NCBI GenBank assembly: GCA_937983075.1
Contig: CALKAQ010000129.1
Location: 1-27,095 of the forward strand
Length of the DNA: 27,095 nucleotides
DNA from: an uncultured bacterium
GTDB taxonomy: Bacteria > Bacillota > Limnochordia > DTU080 > JAAYLA01
Reading direction: 5' to 3'
The position numbers and the translations under genes were made by a program. Below, one piece after another: positions 1 to 8,476 of this stretch. Under the pieces are notes generated by a model. The model was not told the origin of the DNA, did not search any database, and saw only the letters and a list, made by a program, of their open reading frames with translations. The stretch's first letter is position 1; the number at the start of each line of letters is the position of its first letter.

Positions 1-178
1 GCCGTACCATGCAGCATGTAAACGCCGCAGCGTGCGGCCCTTCACCGTTCCACACCATAGCGCCATGCACAACCGCCGTGTTCACATCGGCACCGCTGTA
101 TCCGAGTGAAGTCTTTCCTTTTCGGGTATTCTACTCATGACCTGCCGCAGAGCGACAACCTATCGGGGGTGACGGAAA
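1..178. other. Window-edge stretch with no supported gene
   Basis: No complete gene can be supported here. A rightward frame is open from the window edge to a TGA at 138-140, and a leftward frame is open from about position 130 to the edge. Either could be the end of a neighbouring gene, but neither has a ribosome binding site or a recognisable motif. The only functional site I see is the G-rich ribosome binding site of the next gene at about 165-171. Confidence 0.4.
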
Positions 179-859
179 GTGACGACGGAGCAGCGCAGCT
201 TCGACGAGGAGCCACGATTGACTGACCGAACAGAGCAAGAAGCGGAAGAGGCAACAGAAACGGAAGACAAAACCACCGAAGACGAAATGGCCAAAGAACT
301 CGCTGTGCAAGAGGCGGGTTCCGCCGCAGCCGTGCCAGAACCCCAGCCCGGCGAATCCGAAACCGCAGAAAACATGGCCGATGATTTACCGTCGGAAGGT
401 GAAGCGCTCGGCGCGCACGCCCCATCGGATTCAGCTGCTTCCGGCTCGCTTTTTAGCACATTCGGAGTCATACCGCCAACGTATGCGAGCCGCACGCAGC
501 TGCGGAGCGGGATTGAAGAGGCCAACTGGTTCAACCAGTTCCGTGAACGACTGGCCCAATCGTACAGCACGCCGCATGGCGGAGAAGTGAAGACATTCGG
601 CATGGCCGAGGCGGTCGAAGTGCCCCTGCGTCAACCAATTGCCGCAGACAACGATGCCGAAGCAGACGCCGGGGCCGACATCGCTGCCGTCACCGGTACA
701 ACCGGCGCAACCGACACCGGCACCACGGATGACGCCAGCATGACCCGCACCGAAGCTGCACACACCGACACCACACACGACGAAACCGCCGGCGCCGGCA
801 CCGCCGAAATCACCGCTGTCGCAGACCAAACGGATAACGACGACGCAGAACAAACGTAG
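179..859 (+). CDS. Acidic low-complexity hypothetical protein
   Basis: I do not recognise this 226-residue protein. It starts at a GTG about 8 bases after a GGGGGTG ribosome binding site. It has no cysteine, no signal peptide and no membrane segment. Residues 1-95 are dominated by Glu, Thr, Ala and Asp. Residues about 150-226 are a second Ala/Thr/Asp/Gly-rich stretch with repeated Thr-Gly and Thr-Asp pairs. Between them, residues about 96-150 have ordinary composition, with aromatic and basic residues (FGVIPPTY, EEANWFNQF), so a short folded or partner-binding segment is likely flanked by disordered acidic tails. It is convergent with the HD protein gene, with only 5 bases between the stops. 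Function is unknown. The frame is long and has a ribosome binding site, so I regard it as real. Confidence 0.7.
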   Translation: MTTEQRSFDEEPRLTDRTEQEAEEATETEDKTTEDEMAKELAVQEAGSAAAVPEPQPGESETAENMADDLPSEGEALGAHAPSDSAASGSLFSTFGVIPPTYASRTQLRSGIEEANWFNQFRERLAQSYSTPHGGEVKTFGMAEAVEVPLRQPIAADNDAEADAGADIAAVTGTTGATDTGTTDDASMTRTEAAHTDTTHDETAGAGTAEITAVADQTDNDDAEQT

Positions 860-864
860 TGGCG

Positions 865-2151
865 TCATGAGCCCGGTGCGAAGAGTTCCCGCACTTGTGC
901 CAAGCAATCGCCCGGGACGTAAATGTTGGCGGCAACCTTCCGCCGAGTCGCCACCGCACCGATGGTGAACGACAGCGTCGCAATTTCGCACGGCTTCCCG
1001 TTTTCGTCCAAGGCCAAAATGGACTCCTTGTGCTCCGTTCCGTCGGTGTCGGCCGTGTAGTAGTCGTAGGCGACATCCGTGGTCCGATCGACGACCAAAT
1101 AGTAGTCGGGGTTCCAACCTTTTCGCCGCAGCATTTCCTCGGCTTCGCCCAGTCGTTCGAGCGCCAGCTTGTCCTGCGGCACACGAAACAAAGGCTTCAG
1201 CAGATCGCGGTGCAAAAAGCGCCGGCAAAGGTCGGCCAAAATGGGATCGGAGTGACGGCGCCACGTCTTGATGGCAAACATGACGTCGTGGTCGTCGACT
1301 TCCAAATAGTCCGCGAGATCGCCGCTCTGCCTCAAAAACGGCCGCAGCGAAGCCGGAGCGTCCTGCAGCTCGAGACGGCCTTCCGCTGCCAAATCGCGCG
1401 CCCGCCACCATATGCGGCGCAGCACATGCTCCTGCCCGCGCGTCGTCTTGTGCAAGTAAACTTGCCAGTACATGTAGTACCGGGCGAGAATGTATTCTTC
1501 GGCGGCCACGATGCCTTTGGTCTGCAGCACCACCCTGCCGTCGACGACGGTCAAAGTGTTGATCAAGCGGTCGAGGTCGAAGACGCCGTAGGTCACACCC
1601 GTATACAAAGAATCCCGGAGCAAATAGTCCATCCGATCGACGTCGAGCTGGCTGGATACGAGAGACTGCACGAACGGCGGACCGTCCCACGCTCCGCTCA
1701 AAACGGCCGCCACTTTTTCCGGCAATGCGGGGTCGTACTTCGCAAGCACCCGGTGCACCTCGGTGTCTCCCAACAACACGGCCCGGCTCCACGTTTCATG
1801 GCGCTTTCCAGGGGTAAGATGACCTTCGAGTGCGTGGGAGAAAGGCCCATGCCCGATATCGTGCAGCAGCGCCGCACAATAGGCCACGGTTTTTTCCTCT
1901 TCGTCAATGGGAATGCCAATGGCCGTCAAACGACGCAATACGCGGTGCATGATCCACAAAACGCCCATGGAATGTCCGAAACGCGAATGCTCGGCGCCGT
2001 GGTACGTACCGTAGGAACCGCCGAGCTGGCGAATGCGGCGCAAACGTTGAAATTCAGGCGTATCGATGAGTTCGAGCAGCAGGGAATCGTTCAACGTGAT
2101 GAAATCGTGGACAGGATCCCGGAAGGCACGTTCTCGTGTTGTACGGCCCAT
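865..2151 (-). CDS. ywfO: HD-domain phosphohydrolase, YwfO/SAMHD1-like (COG1078)
   Basis: A 428-residue soluble HD-superfamily protein of the family that includes Bacillus YwfO, enterococcal dNTP triphosphohydrolases and SAMHD1. These cleave dNTPs to deoxynucleoside and triphosphate; the exact substrate here is inferred. Visible metal-site motifs are H55 and H60 in HSRFGHSMG, the H97-D98 pair in LLHDIGHGPFSH, and D170/D172 in QLDVDRMDYL, all in the expected order. Length matches YwfO (about 430). I chose the ATG at 2151 because GAGGTG lies 4 bases upstream and the N-terminal RAFRDPVHDFI is the usual family beginning; the in-frame extension to 2247 would run into the upstream reductase gene. 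It starts 23 bases after the reductase stop, so the two are probably one transcript. Confidence 0.92.
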   Translation of the reverse strand: MGRTTRERAFRDPVHDFITLNDSLLLELIDTPEFQRLRRIRQLGGSYGTYHGAEHSRFGHSMGVLWIMHRVLRRLTAIGIPIDEEEKTVAYCAALLHDIGHGPFSHALEGHLTPGKRHETWSRAVLLGDTEVHRVLAKYDPALPEKVAAVLSGAWDGPPFVQSLVSSQLDVDRMDYLLRDSLYTGVTYGVFDLDRLINTLTVVDGRVVLQTKGIVAAEEYILARYYMYWQVYLHKTTRGQEHVLRRIWWRARDLAAEGRLELQDAPASLRPFLRQSGDLADYLEVDDHDVMFAIKTWRRHSDPILADLCRRFLHRDLLKPLFRVPQDKLALERLGEAEEMLRRKGWNPDYYLVVDRTTDVAYDYYTADTDGTEHKESILALDENGKPCEIATLSFTIGAVATRRKVAANIYVPGDCLAQVRELFAPGS

Positions 2152-2174
2152 GAGGCACCTCACTTTTTCGAAGA

Positions 2175-2942
2175 TTAGACGACGATGCCACCGTTCGGCG
2201 CGATGATCTGGCCGGTCACAAAATCGGAACCGTCTTCGGCCAGCCAACGCACAATGCGTGCTACGTCATCCGGCGTGCCGAGGCGTCCCACCGGCGTTCG
2301 CTCGACCAAATCGGCTCGTTCCTCCGGACTGTAATCGGCCAGCATTTCGGTGTCGATGACCCCAGGAGCCACCGCATTGACGGTGATGCCGCACATGCCG
2401 ACTTCTTGCGCGAGCGCTTTGGTGAAGCCAATCAGACCGGCTTTCGCCGTACTGTAGGCGACTTCGTTGGCCGCCCCGACTTGCCCCCACATCGACGAAA
2501 TGTTGATAATCCGCCCGAAGCGCCGTCGTATCATGCCCGGCAGCGCCGCCTTGGTGCATGCGAACGTTCCTCGGAGATGGACGGCCATCATCGCTTCCCA
2601 TTCTTCGAGGGTGGTGTCGATGAGGAGTTTGGCCAACGCAATGCCCGCATTGTTGACCAAAATATCCACCCGCCCGAACGCGGCCTCCGTGCGCTCCACC
2701 AAGCCCGCCGCGTCTTCCGCCTTGGCGAGATCCGCTTGCAAGGGCAGCGCCTGAACACCCAAAGCTTCAATGCGGTGGCACAGTTCCTCGGCCCGCTCGC
2801 GCCGTCGAAAGTAGCCTATGCTTACATGCGCACCTGCACGCGCCAATGCAAGGGCAATGGCTTGCCCGATCCCGCCCGACGCTCCGGTTACGAGCGCCAC
2901 CCGCCCTTGGCATGTTGATTCATGCGAAGTGATTGCGGTCAT
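2175..2942 (-). CDS. Short-chain dehydrogenase/reductase, FabG/YmfI-like
   Basis: A 255-residue classical SDR that uses NAD(P)H to reduce or oxidise a carbonyl/alcohol. The Rossmann motif TGASGGIG is at about 19-26, NNAG at about 96-99, the catalytic serine in INISSMWG, the Tyr-x-x-x-Lys pair in YSTAK, and the cofactor loop in APGVIDTEM. The start is an ATG with AGGAGG 6 bases upstream. The SSMWG/VAPGVIDT/PVGRLGTPDD pattern resembles Bacillus YmfI, which acts in the aminopentanol modification of elongation factor P, as well as FabG, the 3-oxoacyl-ACP reductase. A RodZ-type HTH gene upstream is mildly in favour of YmfI, since ymfI and the RodZ-like ymfM lie in the same region in Bacillus. SDR membership is secure; the substrate is not. 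Confidence 0.9.
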   Translation of the reverse strand: MTAITSHESTCQGRVALVTGASGGIGQAIALALARAGAHVSIGYFRRRERAEELCHRIEALGVQALPLQADLAKAEDAAGLVERTEAAFGRVDILVNNAGIALAKLLIDTTLEEWEAMMAVHLRGTFACTKAALPGMIRRRFGRIINISSMWGQVGAANEVAYSTAKAGLIGFTKALAQEVGMCGITVNAVAPGVIDTEMLADYSPEERADLVERTPVGRLGTPDDVARIVRWLAEDGSDFVTGQIIAPNGGIVV

Positions 2943-3088
2943 CTCGGCCTCCTATCGTTGCCTGCGCGAAATGGAAGAAGCCGACGGCGCGCCCATGCGA
3001 CCGCGGCTCCACAAGAGAACCTGGTTGTTTGGCTTGGCTTCATAACCGACTGCGAATGTACGGCTGTCGAGGTTTCAGGAGTTTCAGT

Positions 3089-3439
3089 TTAAAGTCCGAA
3101 CCACTGCAACGTACCTTGCACGCACGCCCTCAACACCCGGGCAATGCGGACGAAGACACTGGGCCCGTTATGGGTTTCATGCACCAGCTCGCGTGCCAGT
3201 TTCTCGGCCCGCAAGTTTTCGTACCGAGCGATGATGGGTTGGGCAGGTATGCCGATCGCGCGGGCATAACTGCGAATAAAGCCTTTTAAATAAACATCGC
3301 CGCCCGGTACGACGGAAAAATCACCGGCCTCAATCGCTTCAAGATAGCGGCTGCGAATTTTGGTTTCACTTTGCACCCACGCTAACGAGATGCCTCGCTC
3401 CAAACGGGCATTCTTCAACTCTTCGCCAATTTCTCGCAC
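3089..3439 (-). CDS. RodZ-type helix-turn-helix protein (HTH_25), no membrane anchor
   Basis: A 116-residue protein whose first 65 residues match the cytoplasmic HTH domain of RodZ-family proteins: IGEELKNARLERGISL, then a second helix with ETKIRSRYLEAIEAGDF, then VYLKGFIRSYARAIGI. In RodZ this domain contacts MreB and is followed by a basic region, a transmembrane helix and a periplasmic domain. Here the protein ends about 50 residues later, with no clear membrane helix; the tail SVFVRIARVLRACVQGTLQ could be an amphipathic helix. I use the GTG at 3439 because GGGGAGG stands 7 bases upstream. It may be a RodZ relative reduced to the HTH part, or a small transcription regulator. It lies 146 bases upstream of the reductase gene on the same strand. 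Confidence 0.8.
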   Translation of the reverse strand: MREIGEELKNARLERGISLAWVQSETKIRSRYLEAIEAGDFSVVPGGDVYLKGFIRSYARAIGIPAQPIIARYENLRAEKLARELVHETHNGPSVFVRIARVLRACVQGTLQWFGL

Positions 3440-3701
3440 TACGTTACCTCCCCTGGGGTACTTGCCCCCGACCCAACATGCGAAGAGCACGTGCAAAAAA
3501 CATGTCAATGCGTAGACTCCCTCAATTAATGATCGACACGTGAATGACAATTCTTTAACTTATGCACGGTTGTCGTCTACAGCATTTATCGCTCAACGAA
3601 AACGTTCGGAATACTTCTGACCAAAGAATTCGCCGATTCCCCCGCACATCCTGCCGCCCGGGGAGTCTGTACAAGCACGAACTGCGCGCTGTCCACAAGA
3701 T

Positions 3702-4619
3702 TTATTGAAGATCGAATACGGCAATTTCCGGGGGGCAAAAAAGACGGGCCGGAATACGAGCCGTGCCCACGCCGCGGTTGACATACAGCCAGCTGTTCCC
3801 GATGTTGAACAGCCCCGAGGCATAGCGCGGCACGCCGCGTGTGTTGGTCGCCAGAGCGATGCCGCCGGGCAGACAGATTTGTCCGCCATGTGTGTGGCCG
3901 GTCAAGTACAAATGGGCACGTGCATCGTGATCGCGCACGATTTCCGGTGAATGGGCCAACACGACCACCGGCGGCGCGTCGGCCTGCGCCGAAGAAGCGG
4001 CGGCGAAGCGGGAGCGCCTCCAAAGTTGGTCGGCCTCCGTCAGCGCTTTTGCCAAATCGGCGCGGTGCGTGTTCGGATCGTCGACGCCGACGATCAGGAG
4101 GGCGCGGTCTCCACGAATGAACAAATCGGCTTCATTGCGCAAGAGCCGGACGCGGCTGCGTTTCAATTCCCCGATCAGCCGCTCCGGATGATTCACGTCT
4201 TCGAAATCGTTGTCGCCGAGCACCGCGTAGATTGGGGCGACTTGCCCCAGCTCCATCAAAAGCGGTGCCAAAAAAGTCAGCGCACGACCGTCGGACAAAA
4301 AGTCGCCGGTCACCGCGATTACATCAGGCCGCAAAGCCCTTGCTTCTCGAATGAGCTGCCACTGCAGCTCACCGATTCCTTTCAAGTGGAGATCGGTGAT
4401 ATGCAAAATGCGCAGACCGTTCGCACGCGAAGATGGCCCGTCCGCCCTGTCGCTGGGCTCATCGGCGGACGGGCCGGGCTGATCGGTTTCCCGCCTTTTC
4501 ATGCCAATGGTACGGCGCTCGACCTTCAGAGCATACGGCTCGATGAGAAAAGCTCGCCACAACAACACGCCGCATACGCCCACGAGGCCGAGCACCGCGA
4601 GCCAACCCACGGTGTTCAA
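3702..4619 (-). CDS. Membrane-anchored metallophosphoesterase, YkuE/YaeI-like
   Basis: A calcineurin-like phosphoesterase of about 305 residues. From the TTG start, residues 2-20 form a membrane helix (NTVGWLAVLGLVGVCGVLLW). A hydrophilic Pro/Ser/Asp linker (about 45-67) follows, then the catalytic domain: D76-x-H78 in HITDLHL, D106 in VTGDF, GDND at 135-138, AHSPEI, and a GHTHGGQI metal site. Related YkuE proteins are envelope phosphoesterases acting on small phosphorylated substrates; the substrate here is not known. The metal-bridging motif, usually GN[HN][DE], reads GDND, so the Asn ligand is Asp. The TTG shares bases with the TGA of the upstream gene, and a GAGGAG site sits 11 bases before it, so translation is probably coupled. 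Confidence 0.87.
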   Translation of the reverse strand: MNTVGWLAVLGLVGVCGVLLWRAFLIEPYALKVERRTIGMKRRETDQPGPSADEPSDRADGPSSRANGLRILHITDLHLKGIGELQWQLIREARALRPDVIAVTGDFLSDGRALTFLAPLLMELGQVAPIYAVLGDNDFEDVNHPERLIGELKRSRVRLLRNEADLFIRGDRALLIVGVDDPNTHRADLAKALTEADQLWRRSRFAAASSAQADAPPVVVLAHSPEIVRDHDARAHLYLTGHTHGGQICLPGGIALATNTRGVPRYASGLFNIGNSWLYVNRGVGTARIPARLFCPPEIAVFDLQ

Positions 4620-7084
4620 TCGAGCTGCATCTCCTCTATGTACCGATACGCAATACCGTAAAACCGCTCCGCGTGCTGCGAGCGAAATTCGTCCCAAGTC
4701 ATCGTCTGTCCGTGCCAACGTTCGATGAGGCGCTTTTCTTCCTGCAGACGCTGCCGCAATACGGGAGCCGCGGAAGCGTCAAAATGGATCGACCGTCCGA
4801 CACACAGCCATTGATCGCTCACCGGCATGGGCCGCACGAGAAGCACGTCGCCGTGGTTGAGCCGGCGATCGTCGACCGGCCATAAAACGTCGTAGTGATG
4901 TTTTTCATCGACGAGATCGACCAAGCGGACGATGCGGTAGTAAGCGTTGTCGGAGCGGCTGTGCTGAATTTCCACCCGGCCGAACAGCGGATGGCGGCCC
5001 GTCCAAGCGGCTAAACTGCTCGCACACGCCTCCCCGTTGCGCCGGGCGCTTTCCGCGCACAATTCGATGGCCCGCTTCCCGCCCTGAACCGGAATCGGCC
5101 AGTCGAAAATGAACCAGTCGAGGAAGCACTCCGACCAAAGCGCATCGTGTTCCGCAACCGGTACGTGGCTCAAGAAGCGATCCCAGGCGCGTGTGGTCAG
5201 CGCAGACATCGTGCGGGCTTGTACCTCAACGCGATGCCGCAGCGCAAACATCTGCTCGACCACCTCAAAGTAGGCGAAACCGTACGGGCCGCCGTTTCCC
5301 GCATTGCTGGGCGTTTCGGCACCGGCGGCGACGCAGGTGTCGGCAGCGAGGAACGTGCCTGCGACGAGTTCTACGCTGTAGCGCGGATCTCGGGGCTGAA
5401 TCTGCAGCGCATGCCGAATGCGCATTGCATATTGGCGGGCCGTGGCCATGCTCGCACCGGCTTTTTGGACCAAATCGTCTCGATCCGGCCAGTCTTCAAT
5501 GTAAGCGAGAGCGAGCAAGACGGCGCCGGTCCACGGCTCCACCTTGCGAATGGTCGGTGCGTCCACCATCTGGAAATCGTGCCAGAGCCACCACGCGCTG
5601 TCGACGCTCGCCTCATCCCGCCCATGTTCCAGAAGAATTTTCCGGACTTGCTCGGCTACCGCGGCATCGACAGCGCGTGGCCACTCGGGACGTGGGACGT
5701 GCAGCGCAGGATACCACGGATAGTTGTGTTCATCGAAACCCAGCTGCTCTTTGATGGCAGTCAGCGATTCAAACGGCAGGCCCGCGCGCTCTTTTAGCGC
5801 CTCGATGTGCTCCATGGACTGCAGCATTTCGGCCACCCGCAGGCGTCCCATCGGCGCCTGCACGGATTCCAGCGGAGTCTTGCCTTGCAGTGCCGGCTGC
5901 TTTAAATGCACCCATTGGCGATAAAAGGCGGCCGTTTCGTCCTGCCACTTGCGACGACGGAGCGCCAAAGGCACGGCTTCCTGCAGCGGGTTTGCCTGGC
6001 TTTTGCGCGTGTGCCGCAAAGCGCCGTCGGCAGGATGCGTCAAGGCATCGAACTGATGTTGGACCGTCGGGCCGAGCCATTGCTGCACCCAGCTTTTGCT
6101 TCGCTGAAGGCGCTCGAGAGAGAGACACAAAATGTCCAGCCGCTTGGAGCGCGTGCCGCTCAGGCGGACTTCACTGATGACTTCGCCGCTTTCGGAAAGC
6201 AGGTGATAACGTTCCGGAGCAACGGGAACGATTCGTTCGGATGCGCGAAGCTGCCGTGCAACCTGCTCGGTTTCGCCGTCGTACGTGTAAACCGCTCGAC
6301 TTGGCAACACCGGATCGCCTTCTCGGGTGCGGTAAACCGGTCCGATCGGCAAAGCGGCGAGTTGCTGGACCAATTCTTCAAACACGATGCTGGCGGCGCG
6401 AAGGCTTTCCTGCAGCGTCATGTCGGGGAAATACCGGTTCAAGGTGCGAATTTGGTTGCGCAGCCGTTGGGCGACGGGACGGGCTGCACTCGGAGGCAAA
6501 ACGGCTAAAACCTGAGGGAGCTTCCAAACATTGCGCTGTATGGACAAGGGGCGCCCGATGACGACGGACCAGCGAACGAGCGGCAAATCGTGCTCTGCAG
6601 CATCCACATAAAGCAAATGGCCCGTCACCAAGTCTCTCGCTCGAAAGCCTTGCGATGACGGGACGTCAATGATTTGCAGCGCAGTGCGGTAGGCATCTTT
6701 CCAGCGCCGCAGCAAACGCCGCTGCATGTCATCGAGATCAGAGCCGTGCTCCAAGTCAAACAGTTCAATGAGACGATGGCCGTTGCCGAGACGAAAATCG
6801 TGAATAAACCAATCCATGAATCTGCGGTTCATCGCCGCGTCATACTCGGGCGCAATGCCATCGGGAGACGCCTCAGCAAAAAGAGAAAAAGCTTGTTCAA
6901 AATCCGTGTGAAAGCGTTCGCGGGCAACAAACGTTTCGAGCTTCAATTGCATCTGGCGCATGATGCGCCGCCACGCGACCGGCGAGCCCACGCGTTTTTG
7001 CACCGGCTGAGCGTCGCAACAACGCGCAGCATCTTTCCCGCTTCCACATCGACATGAGCCTTGGGAATGCACCCTTCGCCACAT
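4616..7084 (-). CDS. Large SEC-C motif protein with duplicated domain
   Basis: An 822-residue soluble protein of unknown function. The N terminus carries a SEC-C zinc motif (C11, C13, C22, C23 in CRCGSGKDAARCC), known from the SecA C-terminus and from many nucleic-acid and chaperone-linked proteins. The rest appears to contain one domain twice. Residues about 85-183 hold FMDWFIHDF, a Leu/Ile-Glu-Leu helix and a beta-rich segment. Residues about 650-765 hold FLDWFIFDW, AIELC and a similar beta-rich segment. The region between is helical and Trp/Arg rich. The ATG at 7084 was chosen because AGGAGG stands 10 bases upstream; the ATG at 7114 lies before that site. It overlaps the phosphoesterase gene downstream. 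The SEC-C module is well supported; the role is not. Confidence 0.85.
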   Translation of the reverse strand: MWRRVHSQGSCRCGSGKDAARCCDAQPVQKRVGSPVAWRRIMRQMQLKLETFVARERFHTDFEQAFSLFAEASPDGIAPEYDAAMNRRFMDWFIHDFRLGNGHRLIELFDLEHGSDLDDMQRRLLRRWKDAYRTALQIIDVPSSQGFRARDLVTGHLLYVDAAEHDLPLVRWSVVIGRPLSIQRNVWKLPQVLAVLPPSAARPVAQRLRNQIRTLNRYFPDMTLQESLRAASIVFEELVQQLAALPIGPVYRTREGDPVLPSRAVYTYDGETEQVARQLRASERIVPVAPERYHLLSESGEVISEVRLSGTRSKRLDILCLSLERLQRSKSWVQQWLGPTVQHQFDALTHPADGALRHTRKSQANPLQEAVPLALRRRKWQDETAAFYRQWVHLKQPALQGKTPLESVQAPMGRLRVAEMLQSMEHIEALKERAGLPFESLTAIKEQLGFDEHNYPWYPALHVPRPEWPRAVDAAVAEQVRKILLEHGRDEASVDSAWWLWHDFQMVDAPTIRKVEPWTGAVLLALAYIEDWPDRDDLVQKAGASMATARQYAMRIRHALQIQPRDPRYSVELVAGTFLAADTCVAAGAETPSNAGNGGPYGFAYFEVVEQMFALRHRVEVQARTMSALTTRAWDRFLSHVPVAEHDALWSECFLDWFIFDWPIPVQGGKRAIELCAESARRNGEACASSLAAWTGRHPLFGRVEIQHSRSDNAYYRIVRLVDLVDEKHHYDVLWPVDDRRLNHGDVLLVRPMPVSDQWLCVGRSIHFDASAAPVLRQRLQEEKRLIERWHGQTMTWDEFRSQHAERFYGIAYRYIEEMQLD

Positions 7085-7534
7085 GTTAGGGTTGCCTCCT
7101 CTCGCATGCCGCATCGCGCGGTATCCATGCCGAACGGTGTGGAAATGCGCTGCGACATGGTTCGATGACGAACATCAATTGGAGCCACGGGAAAACATCG
7201 GGGTGGGGAATTTCAAATCGGAAATTCGCTCGCTGTAGTGACGTCGCATATAAAGTTGAACCCATATAAAGACAACCACTCCAAAATGATCCCTATGTGT
7301 GCACGCCGTGCGATAGACGACATGTCGTATGATATTCTGGAGGGCTTTCCCCGCTTCCTGCCTGGATATCGGAATCCAAGAGCTTTCCATACTTGCAGGC
7401 GGGAGGCAGGAGGAAACACGTATAAAGACGAAGTGGATGATGAATTACTGAAGAACGGATACGTTTTTACGGATTCGTTTCCCCAAAACACCGGCGCAAA
7501 AATGCCGAAGTTTTAAAAAAGGAGTTGCCAACCT
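7085..7534. other. 450-base intergenic region between divergent genes
   Basis: This gap separates the leftward SEC-C gene from the rightward cysK gene and should hold both promoters. Bases about 7215-7525 are visibly richer in A and T than the surroundings. The near-repeat ATATAAAG/GTATAAAGAC occurs three times (about 7247, 7264 and 7421). A possible -10 element TATGAT lies at 7328-7333 without a good -35. I see no T-box motif, no SAM riboswitch core and no clear CymR-type palindrome. The cysK ribosome binding site AAAGGAG is at about 7518-7524. A 92-codon open frame (7238-7516) has no ribosome binding site and no recognisable family, so I do not call it a gene. Confidence 0.5.
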
Positions 7535-8476
7535 GTGGCACGCATTGCGAACAATGTTACGGAACTCATTGGAAATACGCCGTTGATTCGTCTAAACAAG
7601 CTCAGTGAAGAGACCGGGGTGGAAATCATCGGAAAGCTGGAATACTTCAACCCCGGCGGCAGCGTGAAAGACCGCATCGGCTTCAACATGATTGCAGCGG
7701 CGGAGAAAGCCGGCCTCATCGATTCTGAGACGGTAATTATCGAAGCGACGAGCGGCAACACGGGGATTGCCCTTGCGTTCGTCTGCGCGGCGAAAGGCTA
7801 TCGATTGATCTTGACGATGCCCGAAACCATGAGCGTCGAGCGCCGCAATCTGCTGCAGGCGTACGGCGCTGAATTGGTGCTCACGCCGGGTTCGGAAGGA
7901 ATGCCGGGCGCCATCGCGGAAGCTGAACGCTTGGCCAAGTCTTTTCCGAAAACATTCATGCCCAGTCAGTTTACCAATCCGGCCAACCCTGAAATTCACC
8001 GCAAAACCACAGCAGAAGAAATCTGGCGCGATACGGACGGACACCTTGACATTTTCGTCGCCGGCGTAGGCACCGGAGGCACCATCACCGGGGTTGCCGA
8101 AGTGCTGAAGCCGCGGCGTCCGTCGCTCCACGTTGTCGCCGTCGAGCCGGAAGCCTCTCCGGTGCTGTCGGGCGGCCGTCCCGGTCCTCACGCCATTCAA
8201 GGCATCGGCGCCGGCTTTGTTCCTGAAATCCTCAACCGCGACATCATCGACGAAATCGTACAGGTGTCCAACGAGCAAGCCCGACGCATGGCTCGCTCAC
8301 TGGCACGCGACGAGGGCCTGTTGCTCGGCATTTCTTCCGGTGCGGCTGCACATGCGGCCCGTGAAATCGCGCTGCGCCCCGAAAACAAGGGCAAGACGCT
8401 CGTCGTCGTGCTTCCCGACACCGGTGAGCGATACCTGTCTACGCCAACATTTCAAGAGGTGGACGGCGACAGCTGA
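7535..8476 (+). CDS. cysK: Cysteine synthase (O-acetylserine sulfhydrylase)
   Basis: This 313-residue PLP enzyme makes L-cysteine from O-acetylserine and sulfide in the cytoplasm. The PLP lysine is K45 in GGSVKDRIG, the substrate loop is TSGNTG at about 72-77, the phosphate-binding loop is GTGGTITG at about 180, and the C-terminal PLP-ring contact is in ISSGAAAH. Length and order are standard for CysK. It starts at a GTG with AAAGGAG about 10 bases upstream. It appears to be transcribed alone. Its last 25 bases overlap the end of the convergent NADH dehydrogenase gene. No riboswitch or known operator was identified upstream. Cystathionine beta-synthase-type relatives share the fold, but the lack of extra domains and the motif set favour CysK. 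Confidence 0.96.
   Translation: MARIANNVTELIGNTPLIRLNKLSEETGVEIIGKLEYFNPGGSVKDRIGFNMIAAAEKAGLIDSETVIIEATSGNTGIALAFVCAAKGYRLILTMPETMSVERRNLLQAYGAELVLTPGSEGMPGAIAEAERLAKSFPKTFMPSQFTNPANPEIHRKTTAEEIWRDTDGHLDIFVAGVGTGGTITGVAEVLKPRRPSLHVVAVEPEASPVLSGGRPGPHAIQGIGAGFVPEILNRDIIDEIVQVSNEQARRMARSLARDEGLLLGISSGAAAHAAREIALRPENKGKTLVVVLPDTGERYLSTPTFQEVDGDS

Noticed and set aside
3..140. Open frames at the left window edge that could be tails of outside genes
   Set aside because: Too short and without motifs; both strands are open, so no choice can be made.
431..1792. Long leftward frame of 453 codons across the acidic gene and the HD gene
   Set aside because: It is an out-of-frame shadow of the well-supported HD gene, rich in Arg, Ala and Gly, with no ribosome binding site or motif.
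895..2178. 427-codon rightward frame antisense to the HD gene
   Set aside because: It mirrors a conserved coding sequence in a GC-rich genome; composition and the lack of a ribosome binding site indicate an antisense artefact.
7238..7516. 92-codon rightward frame upstream of cysK
   Set aside because: GTG start with no ribosome binding site, no recognisable domain, and an overlapping frame of similar length on the other strand.
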